DNA of 64,000 nt from positions 5,567,501 to 5,631,500 of the forward strand of contig NZ_CP084742.1 in NCBI RefSeq assembly GCF_020520285.1. Reading direction: 5' to 3'. Source of the stretch: Pseudomonas sp. L5B5. Its GTDB lineage: Bacteria; Pseudomonadota; Gammaproteobacteria; Pseudomonadales; Pseudomonadaceae. The notes under the pieces are model-generated. The model was given only the letters and a program-made list of their open reading frames with translations. It did no database searches and had not been told where the DNA came from. Position 1 is the stretch's first letter. Every line of letters starts with the position of its first letter. Shown here in pieces: positions 9,054 to 16,924 of this stretch. A program made the translations under genes and the position numbers.

Positions 9054-10256
9054 TCAGCACGAAGTGGCCGGTTGAACCGCGACTGGCTTGGCTCGGGTGT
9101 AGCTCAGGACGAAATGCGCCACCAGGCCGAAGATCAGCCCCCAGAATGCCGCAGCCAGGCCCAGGAAACTCATCCCCGACGCCGTGACCAGGAAAGTGAT
9201 CAGCGCGGCCTCGCGTTGCTTGTCGTCGGCCATGGCGCCGCTCAAGCCACTGCTGATGGCGCCGAACAGCGCCAGGCCGGCCAGGGCGGCGATCAGCTCC
9301 TTGGGCAGGGCGCCGAAGACTGAAGCCAAGGTCGCGCCGAACACTCCCATGAGCAGGTAGAACAGGCCGCAGGCAATGCCGGCGATGTAGCGTTTCTCGG
9401 GTTGTTCGTGGGCTTCGCGGCCTGTGCAGATGGCTGCGGTGATGGCCGCCAGGTTGATGCCATGGGAACCGAAGGGCGCCAGCAGCACCGAAGTGATGGC
9501 CGTCCAGGAGACGATCGAGCGGGCCGGCGTGTCGTAGCCGGCACTGCGCATGACGGCCATGCCGGGTACGTACTGCCCGGTCAGGGTCACCAGGGCCAGG
9601 GGCAGGCCGATATTGACGATGGCATGCCAGTCCCACTGGGGGGCGATAAAGAGCGGCTGGGCCACCGCCAGGGTGATGGTCCCCAGTTGGAATTCGCCCA
9701 GGCCCGCGGCCACGGCGCAGCCCACCAGCAGAACGGCCAGGATCGCGTAGCGCGGCGACAGGCGCTTGCCCAGCAGGTAGGCGGCGAGCATCGCCAGCAC
9801 CAGGGTCGGCTGCAGGCTGAGCGAGGTGAACAGGCCGGCGCCGAAGCGGAACAGGATGCCTGCCAGCATGGCGGCGGCGATGGCCTTGGGCAGGCGGGCC
9901 ATGAGCTTGTCGAAGGCACCCGAGAACCCGAGCACCGCGATGATCAGCGAGGCAACGATGTAGGCGCCGATGGCCTGGGGCAACGATACCGTTGGCAGCA
10001 TCGACACCAGCAGCGCGGCGCCGGGGGTGGACCAGGCAGTGATGACCGGCACTTTCAGGCGCCAGCTCAGCAGCAGGCCGGTCAGGCCGCTGCCGATGGA
10101 AATGGCCCAGATCCAGGACGAGACCTGGTCTTCGGGCATATGGGCTTCGCGGGCGGCCTGGAACACGATGATCAGGGGGCCTGCGTAGGAAATGATCACG
10201 GCGATCAGGCCGGCGATCACCGCGCTGAGGGACAAATCCTTTCTGAGACTGTGCAT
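9054..10256 (-). CDS. BenE-family benzoate/proton symporter-like transporter
   Basis: A 400-residue polytopic inner-membrane protein with 11-12 hydrophobic segments. The N-terminal run (AVIAGLIAVIISYAGPLIIV) and VPVITAWSTPGAALLV match the BenE family of benzoate transporters. No benzoate-degradation genes are nearby, so the substrate is uncertain. It is divergent from a MocR regulator, with shared inverted and direct repeats in between, so that regulator is the likely controller. The ribosome site before the ATG is weak. Confidence 0.85.
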   Translation of the reverse strand: MHSLRKDLSLSAVIAGLIAVIISYAGPLIIVFQAAREAHMPEDQVSSWIWAISIGSGLTGLLLSWRLKVPVITAWSTPGAALLVSMLPTVSLPQAIGAYIVASLIIAVLGFSGAFDKLMARLPKAIAAAMLAGILFRFGAGLFTSLSLQPTLVLAMLAAYLLGKRLSPRYAILAVLLVGCAVAAGLGEFQLGTITLAVAQPLFIAPQWDWHAIVNIGLPLALVTLTGQYVPGMAVMRSAGYDTPARSIVSWTAITSVLLAPFGSHGINLAAITAAICTGREAHEQPEKRYIAGIACGLFYLLMGVFGATLASVFGALPKELIAALAGLALFGAISSGLSGAMADDKQREAALITFLVTASGMSFLGLAAAFWGLIFGLVAHFVLSYTRAKPVAVQPATSC

Positions 10257-10287
10257 GGCATCTCGACTGGCTGTGGGAGGGTGAATG

Positions 10288-10506
10288 ATTGATTCGATTG
10301 TTCTGAACGTGTATCAGTGTATTTCAGAAAATTGAATCGATTCAATTGATTCGATGCAATCAACGATCGAAGATCACGCCTCGGGCGCCTGAGGACTCAA
10401 GTAATTTATTAATTATCAATTAGTTATATGAAAACTAGCCGTTTGTGCACCCTTGCTGTTCCTTGCTCTTTGCCGGATATCGACTCAATTTGCCGATTGA
10501 GTCGAT
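10288..10506. promoter_or_regulatory. Repeated TTGAnTCGAT operator set between transporter and MocR gene
   Basis: The 317-bp divergent gap holds TTGATTCGAT at 10289-10298, a 16-bp palindrome ATTGAATCGATTCAAT at 10331-10346, TTGATTCGAT again at 10346-10355, and a perfect 11-bp inverted repeat ATCGACTCAAT-N6-ATTGAGTCGAT at 10479-10506. All share the core TTGAnTCGAT. MocR/GabR regulators commonly bind such repeated sites beside their own gene, so these are predicted to be its binding sites. The rest of the gap is AT-rich and probably carries both promoters. Confidence 0.6.
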
Positions 10507-10573
10507 GGGAGGGCCACGGAGGCCCTGTGATATGCTGCGCCGCATTTCAAGGCAGCAATGGTCATCAGCATCC

Positions 10574-11962
10574 ATGTGGGCTCCCCAGTTAAGTGACTTC
10601 AACCAGCCGGTCTACCTGTCCATTGCCGACGCCTTGGCGCGGGATATCGACAGCGGGCTGCTGAACGATGGCGACCGCCTGCCGACCCTGCGCGAGCTGG
10701 CGGTGACCTTGAATGTCACCCCCGGCACCATCAGCCGGGCCTACAGCGAGGCTCAGCGTCGGGGCCTGGTGCAGGGCGAGGTGGGGCGCGGCACCTACGT
10801 GCTGGCACGCCCCGCCTTGGCGCTGGTCGAAGGAAGTGCCGCGCCGTCGCTGGCCCTGGGGCAGTCCGAGGCCCTGGATCTGTCGCTCATCAAGCCCTAT
10901 AGCGAAACCCTGGAGTACTGGTTGCGCGGTGCCTTGGTGGGCATGGCCCGTAGCAGCGACTTCGGTCGAGCCCTGGACTACGCTCCCGACGGCGGGCATC
11001 CGGCCCATCGTGAAGCCGGGGCGCAGTGGCTGCGGCATTCATTGCCCGAGGCCCAGTGGCAGCAGGTGGTGATCACCTCCGGGGCCCAGCATGGCCTGAT
11101 GGTCGCCATCAGTGCCCTGAGCAACGCTGGTGACCTGGTGCTCTGCGAGTCGTTGGCGTACCCGGGCATCATCTCGGTGGCCCATGGCCTGGAGCGGCGC
11201 CTGCGGGGCGTGGCCATGGACGAGGAGGGAATACTGCCCGAGGCGCTGCGTGAGCAATGCCTGCGGGAAAAGCCGGCGCTGCTGGTGTGTGTCGCCAGCT
11301 GCCAGAACCCCACCACGGCGACCATGTCGCCAGGGCGCCGAGCGCAGATCGCGGCGCTTGCCGAAGAGTTCGACTTCCTGCTGATCGATGATGACATCTA
11401 CGGGTTTCTCGCCACCGATCCGCAGATCAAGCCCTTGTCGGCCTATGCGCCGGAGCGTTCGGTGTACCTCACCAGCCTGTCCAAGGCGATCATGCCGGCC
11501 CTGCGGGTCGGCTACCTGTACAGCCCGCCCAGGCTGCTATCGCGCTTGAGTTCGATGGTTCGCAGCAGCGTGTGGATGCCCTCGCCGCTGACTGCCCAGT
11601 TGGCCAGCAATGTGATCGTCGAGGGGCTGGACCGCAAGCTGGTACAGACCCAGCGCAGCGAGGCGGCGGCGCGCCAGGCTATTGCCCGGGAAGTGTTCGC
11701 CGGTTTCGAGTTCCGGACCCAGCCCCACAGCTACCACCTGTGGTTGACCTTGCCGCAGCCCTGGACCGCCGATGAGTTCGCCACCCTGGCCCGGGCCAAT
11801 GGTGTGCTGGTGCTGAGCGGCACGCAGTTCCAGGTGGAGCGTGATGCCAGTTGCCGTCACGTGCGGGTGGTGCTGATGTCGCCCACCACCCGCGACGAAC
11901 TGCGCTTTGCCCTGACCCAGCTGGCCAGCCTGATCGACACCGACCCGCGGCGTTATCGCTGA
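10574..11962 (+). CDS. MocR/PdxR-family GntR-aminotransferase fusion regulator
   Basis: A 462-residue regulator. An N-terminal winged helix of the GntR type (PVYLSIADALARDIDSG, DRLPTLRELAVTLNVTPGTISRAY) is joined to a class I aminotransferase-like domain with the expected PLP features: DDDIYGF and a Schiff-base Lys in SLSKAIMPALRVGY. These proteins sense PLP or an amine/amino-acid adduct of it and control a nearby gene. The start at 10574 gives the usual N-terminus; an in-frame ATG at 10532 has a better GGAGG and is possible. The divergent BenE-like transporter is the most likely target. Confidence 0.9.
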   Translation: MWAPQLSDFNQPVYLSIADALARDIDSGLLNDGDRLPTLRELAVTLNVTPGTISRAYSEAQRRGLVQGEVGRGTYVLARPALALVEGSAAPSLALGQSEALDLSLIKPYSETLEYWLRGALVGMARSSDFGRALDYAPDGGHPAHREAGAQWLRHSLPEAQWQQVVITSGAQHGLMVAISALSNAGDLVLCESLAYPGIISVAHGLERRLRGVAMDEEGILPEALREQCLREKPALLVCVASCQNPTTATMSPGRRAQIAALAEEFDFLLIDDDIYGFLATDPQIKPLSAYAPERSVYLTSLSKAIMPALRVGYLYSPPRLLSRLSSMVRSSVWMPSPLTAQLASNVIVEGLDRKLVQTQRSEAAARQAIAREVFAGFEFRTQPHSYHLWLTLPQPWTADEFATLARANGVLVLSGTQFQVERDASCRHVRVVLMSPTTRDELRFALTQLASLIDTDPRRYR

Positions 11963-11981
11963 CGCCTTCCCCGGCCAGCCG

Positions 11982-12005
11982 GCTCCTGCGGGTCCGTGCA
12001 GGAGC
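11982..12005. terminator. Hairpin between convergent MocR and TonB-receptor genes
   Basis: GCTCCTGC-N8-GCAGGAGC forms an 8-bp perfect stem in the 55-bp gap between two convergent genes. There is no long T tract, so it may be a weak bidirectional terminator or a small palindromic repeat. Confidence 0.45.
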
Positions 12006-12017
12006 GCGGCGAGGCGC

Positions 12018-14057
12018 TTAGAAGGTGGTGCGCAAGCCTACTTCCACACTGCGCCCGGCGGCCGGCGCGATGTCCCGCAGGATCGAGCTGGCGTAACGCA
12101 CGGTCTGGTTGGTCAGGTTCTCGCCCTTGACGAAGGCCAGCCACTGGCTATGACCGATATCGAAGCGATAACCAGCGCTGGCACCCAAGGTGGTGTAGCC
12201 ATCGGTGCCGCTTTCGTTATCCGGCACCCGACCCTGGCTCGCGGCATGCTGCACATCCAGGCGTGCCTGCCAGCGATCCAGCTCCCATAGCAAGCCACTG
12301 TTCAGGCGCAGCGGGGCGATGCGCGGCAGGTCCTGGCCGTTGTCGAGGTTCTTGGCCCGGGTGTAGTCGCCAGACAGTTCCAGGGCGAACTTGCCATAGG
12401 CGTTTTCTCCCAGGGTCCAGCGATCCTGGGCTTCGATCCCGGTGAAGCGCGCGCGCACCCCGCTGTAGGCGTATTCCGGGATGCCTGCCGCATCTTCCTC
12501 GCCTTCATCGTTGAGGGTGCGACCGGTGCCCAGCAGGCCGATGTAGTTGGAGAAGTGGCTGTAGAACACGCCGACACTGCCTTTGTGCACGCCGTTGTCG
12601 AAGCGCAGGGCCAGGTCGCTGGAGACGGCTTTTTCCTTCGACAGCTTGGCGCTGCCCACTTCATAGGTGCCGGTGGCGACGTGGGCGCCGTTGGCATACA
12701 GCTCGTAGAAGGTCGGTGCGCGCTCGGTGTAGCCCAGGGTGGCGGCCAGGGACCAGACCGGGGTCAGGGTATAGACCGCGCCCGAGGACAGGCTGCCAGC
12801 AGTGAAGCTACTGGACTTGTCGGCCTGGGCGAAGCGTTCGTTGCCTTTGCCATCCGGGTCCACGACGGTGTGTTCCAGGCGCCCGCCTAGGCTGAGTTTC
12901 AGGCGATCGGTGGCTTGCAGCTCCTCGAGGATGAACAGGGCGCCGCTGTTGGTGTCGGTTTTCGGCACGAAGGCTTCTTCGCCCAGGGCCGAGAACTCGT
13001 TGCGGTTGACCTGGGCACCGATCACTCCTTCGAGCGGGCCGAGGGGCTGGTGCCGGGCCTCGACACGCGCCTCGTAGCCCTTGTTCTTGAAGGTGGTGCC
13101 GGTTTCGCCACCCTCGATCTCGCGGTGTTCGTAGTCGGTGTAACCGGCATTGAACTTGAGCGAACTGAAGGGGCCCTCAAGGTTGCGCAGTTCCGAAGCG
13201 AAGGCGTAGTGATCCTGCTTCATGCGGATGCGCACATCCTGCTCGGCGGGGGAGCCGTAGTTGGAGTCGTAATTGCTGTAGGACAGGCCGGCATAACCGT
13301 CGTCCCAGGTGTACGAACCACCGATGGCGCCACCGTCCTGGCGTCCGTCGCTGTTGCCCAGGCGGCCTTTCTTGCCGTCTCCGTCCTCGCTGGGCTTGGC
13401 ATGGCGGCTGCGGGCATAACCGGGGATCTTCAGGTCGTTGAACTGTCGTGAGCTGGCGTCCAGGTGCAGGGCAAAGGTGCCGTCGCCGGCTTCCAGCTTG
13501 CCGGCGCTGCTGCGGGTAGTGTCGGCGCCGCCGTAGCGCAGCTCACCGGCACCGTGGATGCCTTCGATGGCTTCGGTGGGGATGCGGTTGTCGAAGCTGT
13601 TGACCACTCCGCCAATGGCATTGCCACCGTACAGCAGGGCCGCCGGGCCACGCACGATCTCGATGCGCTCGACGTTGACCGGGTCCAGGGGCACCGCATG
13701 GTCGTAGGACAACGACGAGGCATCCAGGGCGCCGACACCATTGCGCAGGAGGCGGATGCGGTCGCCGTCCAGGCCGCGGATCACCGGCCGACTGGCACCC
13801 GGGCCGAAATAGGACGAAGACACCCCAGGCTGTTTGTTCAGGGTCTCGCCGAGGCTGCCTTTTTGCGCCAGGGTCAATTGGTCGCCCTCCACCACGGTGG
13901 TGGGGGCCGCCAGTTCGGTGCTGCCCAGGGGGTTGGCGGTGATGACCTGCTGAGGCAGTTCCACGGCATGTGCCTGGGAGGCGATCAACAAGGCCGCGGA
14001 CAATGGCGACAAGCGCCACAGGATCGAGCGAGAAGGGCGGAGGGTCGAGAGGGACAT
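12018..14057 (-). CDS. znuD: ZnuD-like TonB-dependent receptor
   Basis: A 679-residue outer-membrane receptor. A signal peptide ends at SQAHA; a plug domain follows (GVSSSYFGPGASRPVIRGLDG, IEIVRGPAALLYGGNAIGGVVN), then a 22-strand-type barrel with a terminal Phe. The plug sequence is very close to the zinc receptor ZnuD and the Pseudomonas PA0781 type. A loop near residues 205-225 (ARSRHAKPSEDGDGKKGR) is polar and could bind cation. AAGGAA precedes the ATG. A Zur-box-like site lies about 90 bp upstream, supporting zinc import into the periplasm under zinc limitation. Confidence 0.88.
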   Translation of the reverse strand: MSLSTLRPSRSILWRLSPLSAALLIASQAHAVELPQQVITANPLGSTELAAPTTVVEGDQLTLAQKGSLGETLNKQPGVSSSYFGPGASRPVIRGLDGDRIRLLRNGVGALDASSLSYDHAVPLDPVNVERIEIVRGPAALLYGGNAIGGVVNSFDNRIPTEAIEGIHGAGELRYGGADTTRSSAGKLEAGDGTFALHLDASSRQFNDLKIPGYARSRHAKPSEDGDGKKGRLGNSDGRQDGGAIGGSYTWDDGYAGLSYSNYDSNYGSPAEQDVRIRMKQDHYAFASELRNLEGPFSSLKFNAGYTDYEHREIEGGETGTTFKNKGYEARVEARHQPLGPLEGVIGAQVNRNEFSALGEEAFVPKTDTNSGALFILEELQATDRLKLSLGGRLEHTVVDPDGKGNERFAQADKSSSFTAGSLSSGAVYTLTPVWSLAATLGYTERAPTFYELYANGAHVATGTYEVGSAKLSKEKAVSSDLALRFDNGVHKGSVGVFYSHFSNYIGLLGTGRTLNDEGEEDAAGIPEYAYSGVRARFTGIEAQDRWTLGENAYGKFALELSGDYTRAKNLDNGQDLPRIAPLRLNSGLLWELDRWQARLDVQHAASQGRVPDNESGTDGYTTLGASAGYRFDIGHSQWLAFVKGENLTNQTVRYASSILRDIAPAAGRSVEVGLRTTF

Positions 14058-14147
14058 CGGTCATTCCTTGGCAAGCATTGCGCAGCGCGCATGTGAGTCG
14101 AAAACGGGTGGGGCACGGGGGTGCCCGAAGTGTGGGGGAGTTGATAT

Positions 14148-14170
14148 TTGTTGATACAATATAACATCTC
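14148..14170 (-). promoter_or_regulatory. Predicted Zur box upstream of the ZnuD-like receptor
   Basis: The core GATACAATATAAC (14153-14165) matches the gammaproteobacterial Zur core GTTATANTATAAC at all but two positions apart from the free one, and the right half-site TATAACATCTC is nearly perfect; the left half is weaker. It sits about 90 bp before the receptor ATG. The remainder of the gene-free stretch 14058-14456 shows no other feature I can support, beyond the promoter of the VF530-like gene that must lie at its far end. Confidence 0.65.
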
Positions 14171-14456
14171 TTTTATTTGGAAAAGCCGGGAACTTCTTTA
14201 TTCGCTTGCCCGGCAGCGGTTGCCGGAACGACACGCATCGCGTCGCCGCTGCCGTCGTCGGCGACCAGGCGCGCAGTGGCTGTCGGCTCGTCCTGGCGAC
14301 GTGGTTGTTTGGTTGCTTGATTGTCTGGTGGAGCGTCAACCTTGTCGCAGCCTCGCGGGCTTGGCAGCGACTACAGTTATGTCAGCGCACTGGCGCGGGC
14401 GCAGGCCCTCGGCTAAGGTGCGCGGCTTCTTTTCATTCTGCGTTCGAAGGCCTGGC

Positions 14457-14687
14457 ATGACCGTTACCCACACCGACCCGCTGCATGGCGTGACCCTGGA
14501 ACAGATTCTCAAGGCCCTGGTGGAGCACTACGAATGGTCGGGGCTGGCGGAGCGCGTCGATATCCGCTGCTTCAAGAGCGATCCGAGCATCAAGTCGAGC
14601 CTGACATTCCTGCGCAAGACCCCCTGGGCCCGGGAAAAGGTCGAGCGGCTCTATGTGAAGCTGCAACGCACCAAGCGTCCGCTCTGA
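14457..14687 (+). CDS. VF530-family (DUF2132) small DNA-binding protein
   Basis: A 76-residue protein reading [21 protein letters not shown], then [22 protein letters not shown], both diagnostic of the VF530/DUF2132 family, whose structure suggests DNA binding. The start at 14457 gives a full-length family member; the frame runs open to 14148 upstream but that part is not protein-like. The gene for a membrane protein follows eight bases after the stop, suggesting co-transcription. Confidence 0.85.
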   Translation: MTVTHTDPLHGVTLEQILKALVEHYEWSGLAERVDIRCFKSDPSIKSSLTFLRKTPWAREKVERLYVKLQRTKRPL

Positions 14688-14695
14688 AGCGCTTC

Positions 14696-15349
14696 ATGAG
14701 GCAAGGCCGCCGACGTAGCCTGATCGCGCTCGCCGCCTTTCTGGGCTGGTTCGGCCTGGCGGTTCAGCTGTACCTGATCCTGTTCTTGCGCTGGGAGGCC
14801 GGGGCCAGCCTGCTGGGCGGCCTGGTGAATTTCTTCAGCTTCTTCACCGTGCTGAGCAACACCCTGGTGGCCAGCGTGCTGACCTGCGCCCTGAACCTCA
14901 GGGCCTCCCGGGGGCAAGCCTTCATGCTCCAGCCCTGGGTCAGTGGCGCCGTGGCGGCCAGCATCGTGCTGGTGGGGCTGGCCTACAACCTGTTGCTGCG
15001 TCACCTGTGGCATCCCCAGGGCTGGCAATGGCTGGCGGACGAGCTGCTGCACGATGTCATGCCGCTGCTGTTCCTGGTCTATTGGTGGTGCTGCGTCCCC
15101 AAGGGGCAATTGCGCCTGCGCCATGTCCTCTGGTGGACCCTCTATCCGATCCTGTACTTCGCCTACCTGTTGTTGCGCGGGCACCTGCTCGGGTTGTACC
15201 CCTATCCCTTCATTGCCGTGGACCGGCTGGGTTATCCCGGGGCCTTGCTCAATGCCCTGGGGCTGCTGGCGGGGTTTGTCCTGGTGTCCCTGGTACTGCT
15301 GGGCCTGGACAGCTGGCTCGGCCACCGGTTTTCCGGGCGCCGCAAATGA
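14696..15349 (+). CDS. Pr6Pr-family integral membrane protein
   Basis: A 217-residue protein with six hydrophobic segments. The pattern FFSFFTVLSNTLVA, HDVMPLLFLVYWW and LLRGHLLGLYPYPFIAVDRLGY matches the Pr6Pr (FAR-17a/AIG1-like) membrane family, whose role in bacteria is unknown. The start at 14696 follows the VF530-like gene directly and gives a short basic N-terminus (MRQGRRR). It is likely in an operon with that gene. Confidence 0.8.
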   Translation: MRQGRRRSLIALAAFLGWFGLAVQLYLILFLRWEAGASLLGGLVNFFSFFTVLSNTLVASVLTCALNLRASRGQAFMLQPWVSGAVAASIVLVGLAYNLLLRHLWHPQGWQWLADELLHDVMPLLFLVYWWCCVPKGQLRLRHVLWWTLYPILYFAYLLLRGHLLGLYPYPFIAVDRLGYPGALLNALGLLAGFVLVSLVLLGLDSWLGHRFSGRRK

Positions 15350-15405
15350 TTCGCCGGCGCAGGTGGCGGGCACCTGCGCCGGCGAATGGCTGAAACGCGC
15401 GGGGG

Positions 15406-16191
15406 TCACTCTGCTTCGCTGGTGTCCAGGCGCCAGTAGCCGACGGCCTTGACGAACTCATCGTCGAGCTGGTGCTCGTCGAGCAGCACCCGGCGCAGTT
15501 GTCGCGAGACCTTGCTCTCGGTGGCGATCCAGGCATACAGCCGGCCTTGTGGCACCCGCAGGCCACGTACGCAACTGAGCAGGTCCTGCTGGCCGCCGTC
15601 GCGCTCGACCCAGATCACCTCCACTTCGGCAGCGCTGTGCAGCGCCTGGCGCTCGGCGCGATCCTGGATTTCGATCACCGCCAGGACCCGGCGACCGGCC
15701 GGCAGTTCTTCCAGGCGCCGGGCAATGGCCGGCAGCGCAGTCTCATCGCCGATCAGCAGGTAGCTGTCGAAGATGTCCGGCACGATCATCGAGCCCCGAG
15801 GGCCGGCGATGTGCAGATGCTGGCCGGGCTGGACCTGCTCGGCCCAGGTCGAGGCCGGGCCGTCGCCGTGCAGGACGAAGTCGATGTCCAGCTCACCCAA
15901 TTGCGGGTCGTAGCGGCGCGGAGTGTAGTCGCGCATCGCCGGCATCGGTCCGCTGTCCTTGCCCGGGCCCAGCACCAGGGTGTCCAGGGCCGCCTGCTGC
16001 TCGGCGTTCTGTGGAAACAGCAACTTCACATGGTCGTCGCTGCCCAGGCTGAGGAACCCGGCCAGTTCCGGGCCACCGAGGGTGATCCGGCGCATGCGCG
16101 GGGTCACGTCGACCACGCGGAGCACGTTCAGGCGTCGACGCTTGATCTCGTGCATGACTCGATGAATGGATAACTCAGGGATGGCAGTCAT
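15406..16191 (-). CDS. yqjH: Siderophore-interacting FAD/NAD(P)H ferric reductase, YqjH-type
   Basis: A 261-residue cytoplasmic protein of the ViuB/YqjH family, which reduces ferric iron released from siderophores with NAD(P)H. Visible features are the FAD-binding RDYTPRRYD, the GPRGSM loop, LLIGDETALPAIARRLEELP for NADP binding and the C-terminal YWR region. The start codon overlaps the stop of the upstream PadR gene as ATGA, implying translational coupling. In E. coli the same two families are paired, with YqjI repressing yqjH; here they form a single operon. Confidence 0.9.
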   Translation of the reverse strand: MTAIPELSIHRVMHEIKRRRLNVLRVVDVTPRMRRITLGGPELAGFLSLGSDDHVKLLFPQNAEQQAALDTLVLGPGKDSGPMPAMRDYTPRRYDPQLGELDIDFVLHGDGPASTWAEQVQPGQHLHIAGPRGSMIVPDIFDSYLLIGDETALPAIARRLEELPAGRRVLAVIEIQDRAERQALHSAAEVEVIWVERDGGQQDLLSCVRGLRVPQGRLYAWIATESKVSRQLRRVLLDEHQLDDEFVKAVGYWRLDTSEAE

Positions 16192-16760
16192 TCGGCTTTC
16201 TCCTGGCTGGAAGGGGTGGCTGGCCCATCGACGATGGCCTTGGCGGTGTTGTTCAACAGATCGCGAACCCGCAGGATTTCTTCCGGGTTCCAGCGTCCGT
16301 TATGCATTTGCAAGGCATGGCGCAGGTTGTGCACGGCCTCATGGATCTCTGCGGGACGGTCATGCCCGCGCAGCGAGCGTTTGCTGACTTCGATGCGCAT
16401 GCGTACGCCGTCCAGGGCAATGGCCTGTTCCTTGAGGAACAGACGGCCGGTGTCGGTCACGCTGTAGCGTTTTTTTCCGCCTTCGGCATCGCCCTGGATC
16501 ATTTCGCTTTCTTCCAGGAAGGTCAGCGTCGGGTAGATCACGCCTGGGCTGGGGCTGTAGACGCCATCGAACATGCTTTCGATCTGGCGGATCAGGTCAT
16601 AGCCGTGGCAGGGCGACTCGGCAATCAGCGCCAGCAATAGCAGTTTCAGGTCACCGGGGGCGAATACCCGGGGACCGCGGCCGCCACGCTCACGACCGCC
16701 GCGCCGCTCGAAGCCTTCAGGGCCGTCGCCGTGTCCACTGTGATGGTGGTGCTCTCTCAT
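16188..16760 (-). CDS. yqjI: PadR-family regulator, YqjI-type, with His-rich N-terminus
   Basis: A 190-residue repressor. The N-terminus is metal-ligand-rich and flexible (MREHHHHSGHGDGPEGF, then RGGRERGGRG), as in E. coli YqjI, a nickel-responsive repressor. A PadR winged helix follows (LLLALIAESPCHGYDLI, SPSPGVIYPTLTFLEES). The start at 16760 is chosen because it begins the His tract; an upstream extension lacks family resemblance. It is the first gene of a two-gene operon with the ferric reductase, and a perfect palindrome lies 31 bp upstream. Confidence 0.9.
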   Translation of the reverse strand: MREHHHHSGHGDGPEGFERRGGRERGGRGPRVFAPGDLKLLLLALIAESPCHGYDLIRQIESMFDGVYSPSPGVIYPTLTFLEESEMIQGDAEGGKKRYSVTDTGRLFLKEQAIALDGVRMRIEVSKRSLRGHDRPAEIHEAVHNLRHALQMHNGRWNPEEILRVRDLLNNTAKAIVDGPATPSSQEKAE

Positions 16761-16791
16761 TCTTGTGCTCTCCGTTTTGGTTAAGACATAA

Positions 16792-16809
16792 CTTAAGATA
16801 TATCTTAAG
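16792..16809 (-). promoter_or_regulatory. 18-bp perfect palindrome, predicted YqjI/PadR operator
   Basis: CTTAAGATATATCTTAAG is a perfect palindrome located 32-49 bp upstream of yqjI, inside the 164-bp gap behind the PBP-like gene. PadR-type repressors bind AT-rich dyads at their own promoters, so autorepression of the yqjI-yqjH operon is predicted. A partial third arm (TTAAGACATA) lies on the gene-proximal side. Confidence 0.7.
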
Positions 16810-16924
16810 AGTGGCGCAAGTCGTTCTGCACGACCCTGGACCACCGTTCGTCGCAGGGGCTGGTTGGCAAGGAGAGCGAGAAATGTCGTGCAGCCAGCCC
16901 CAGGACTGGCCGTCGTGGTGGGTG

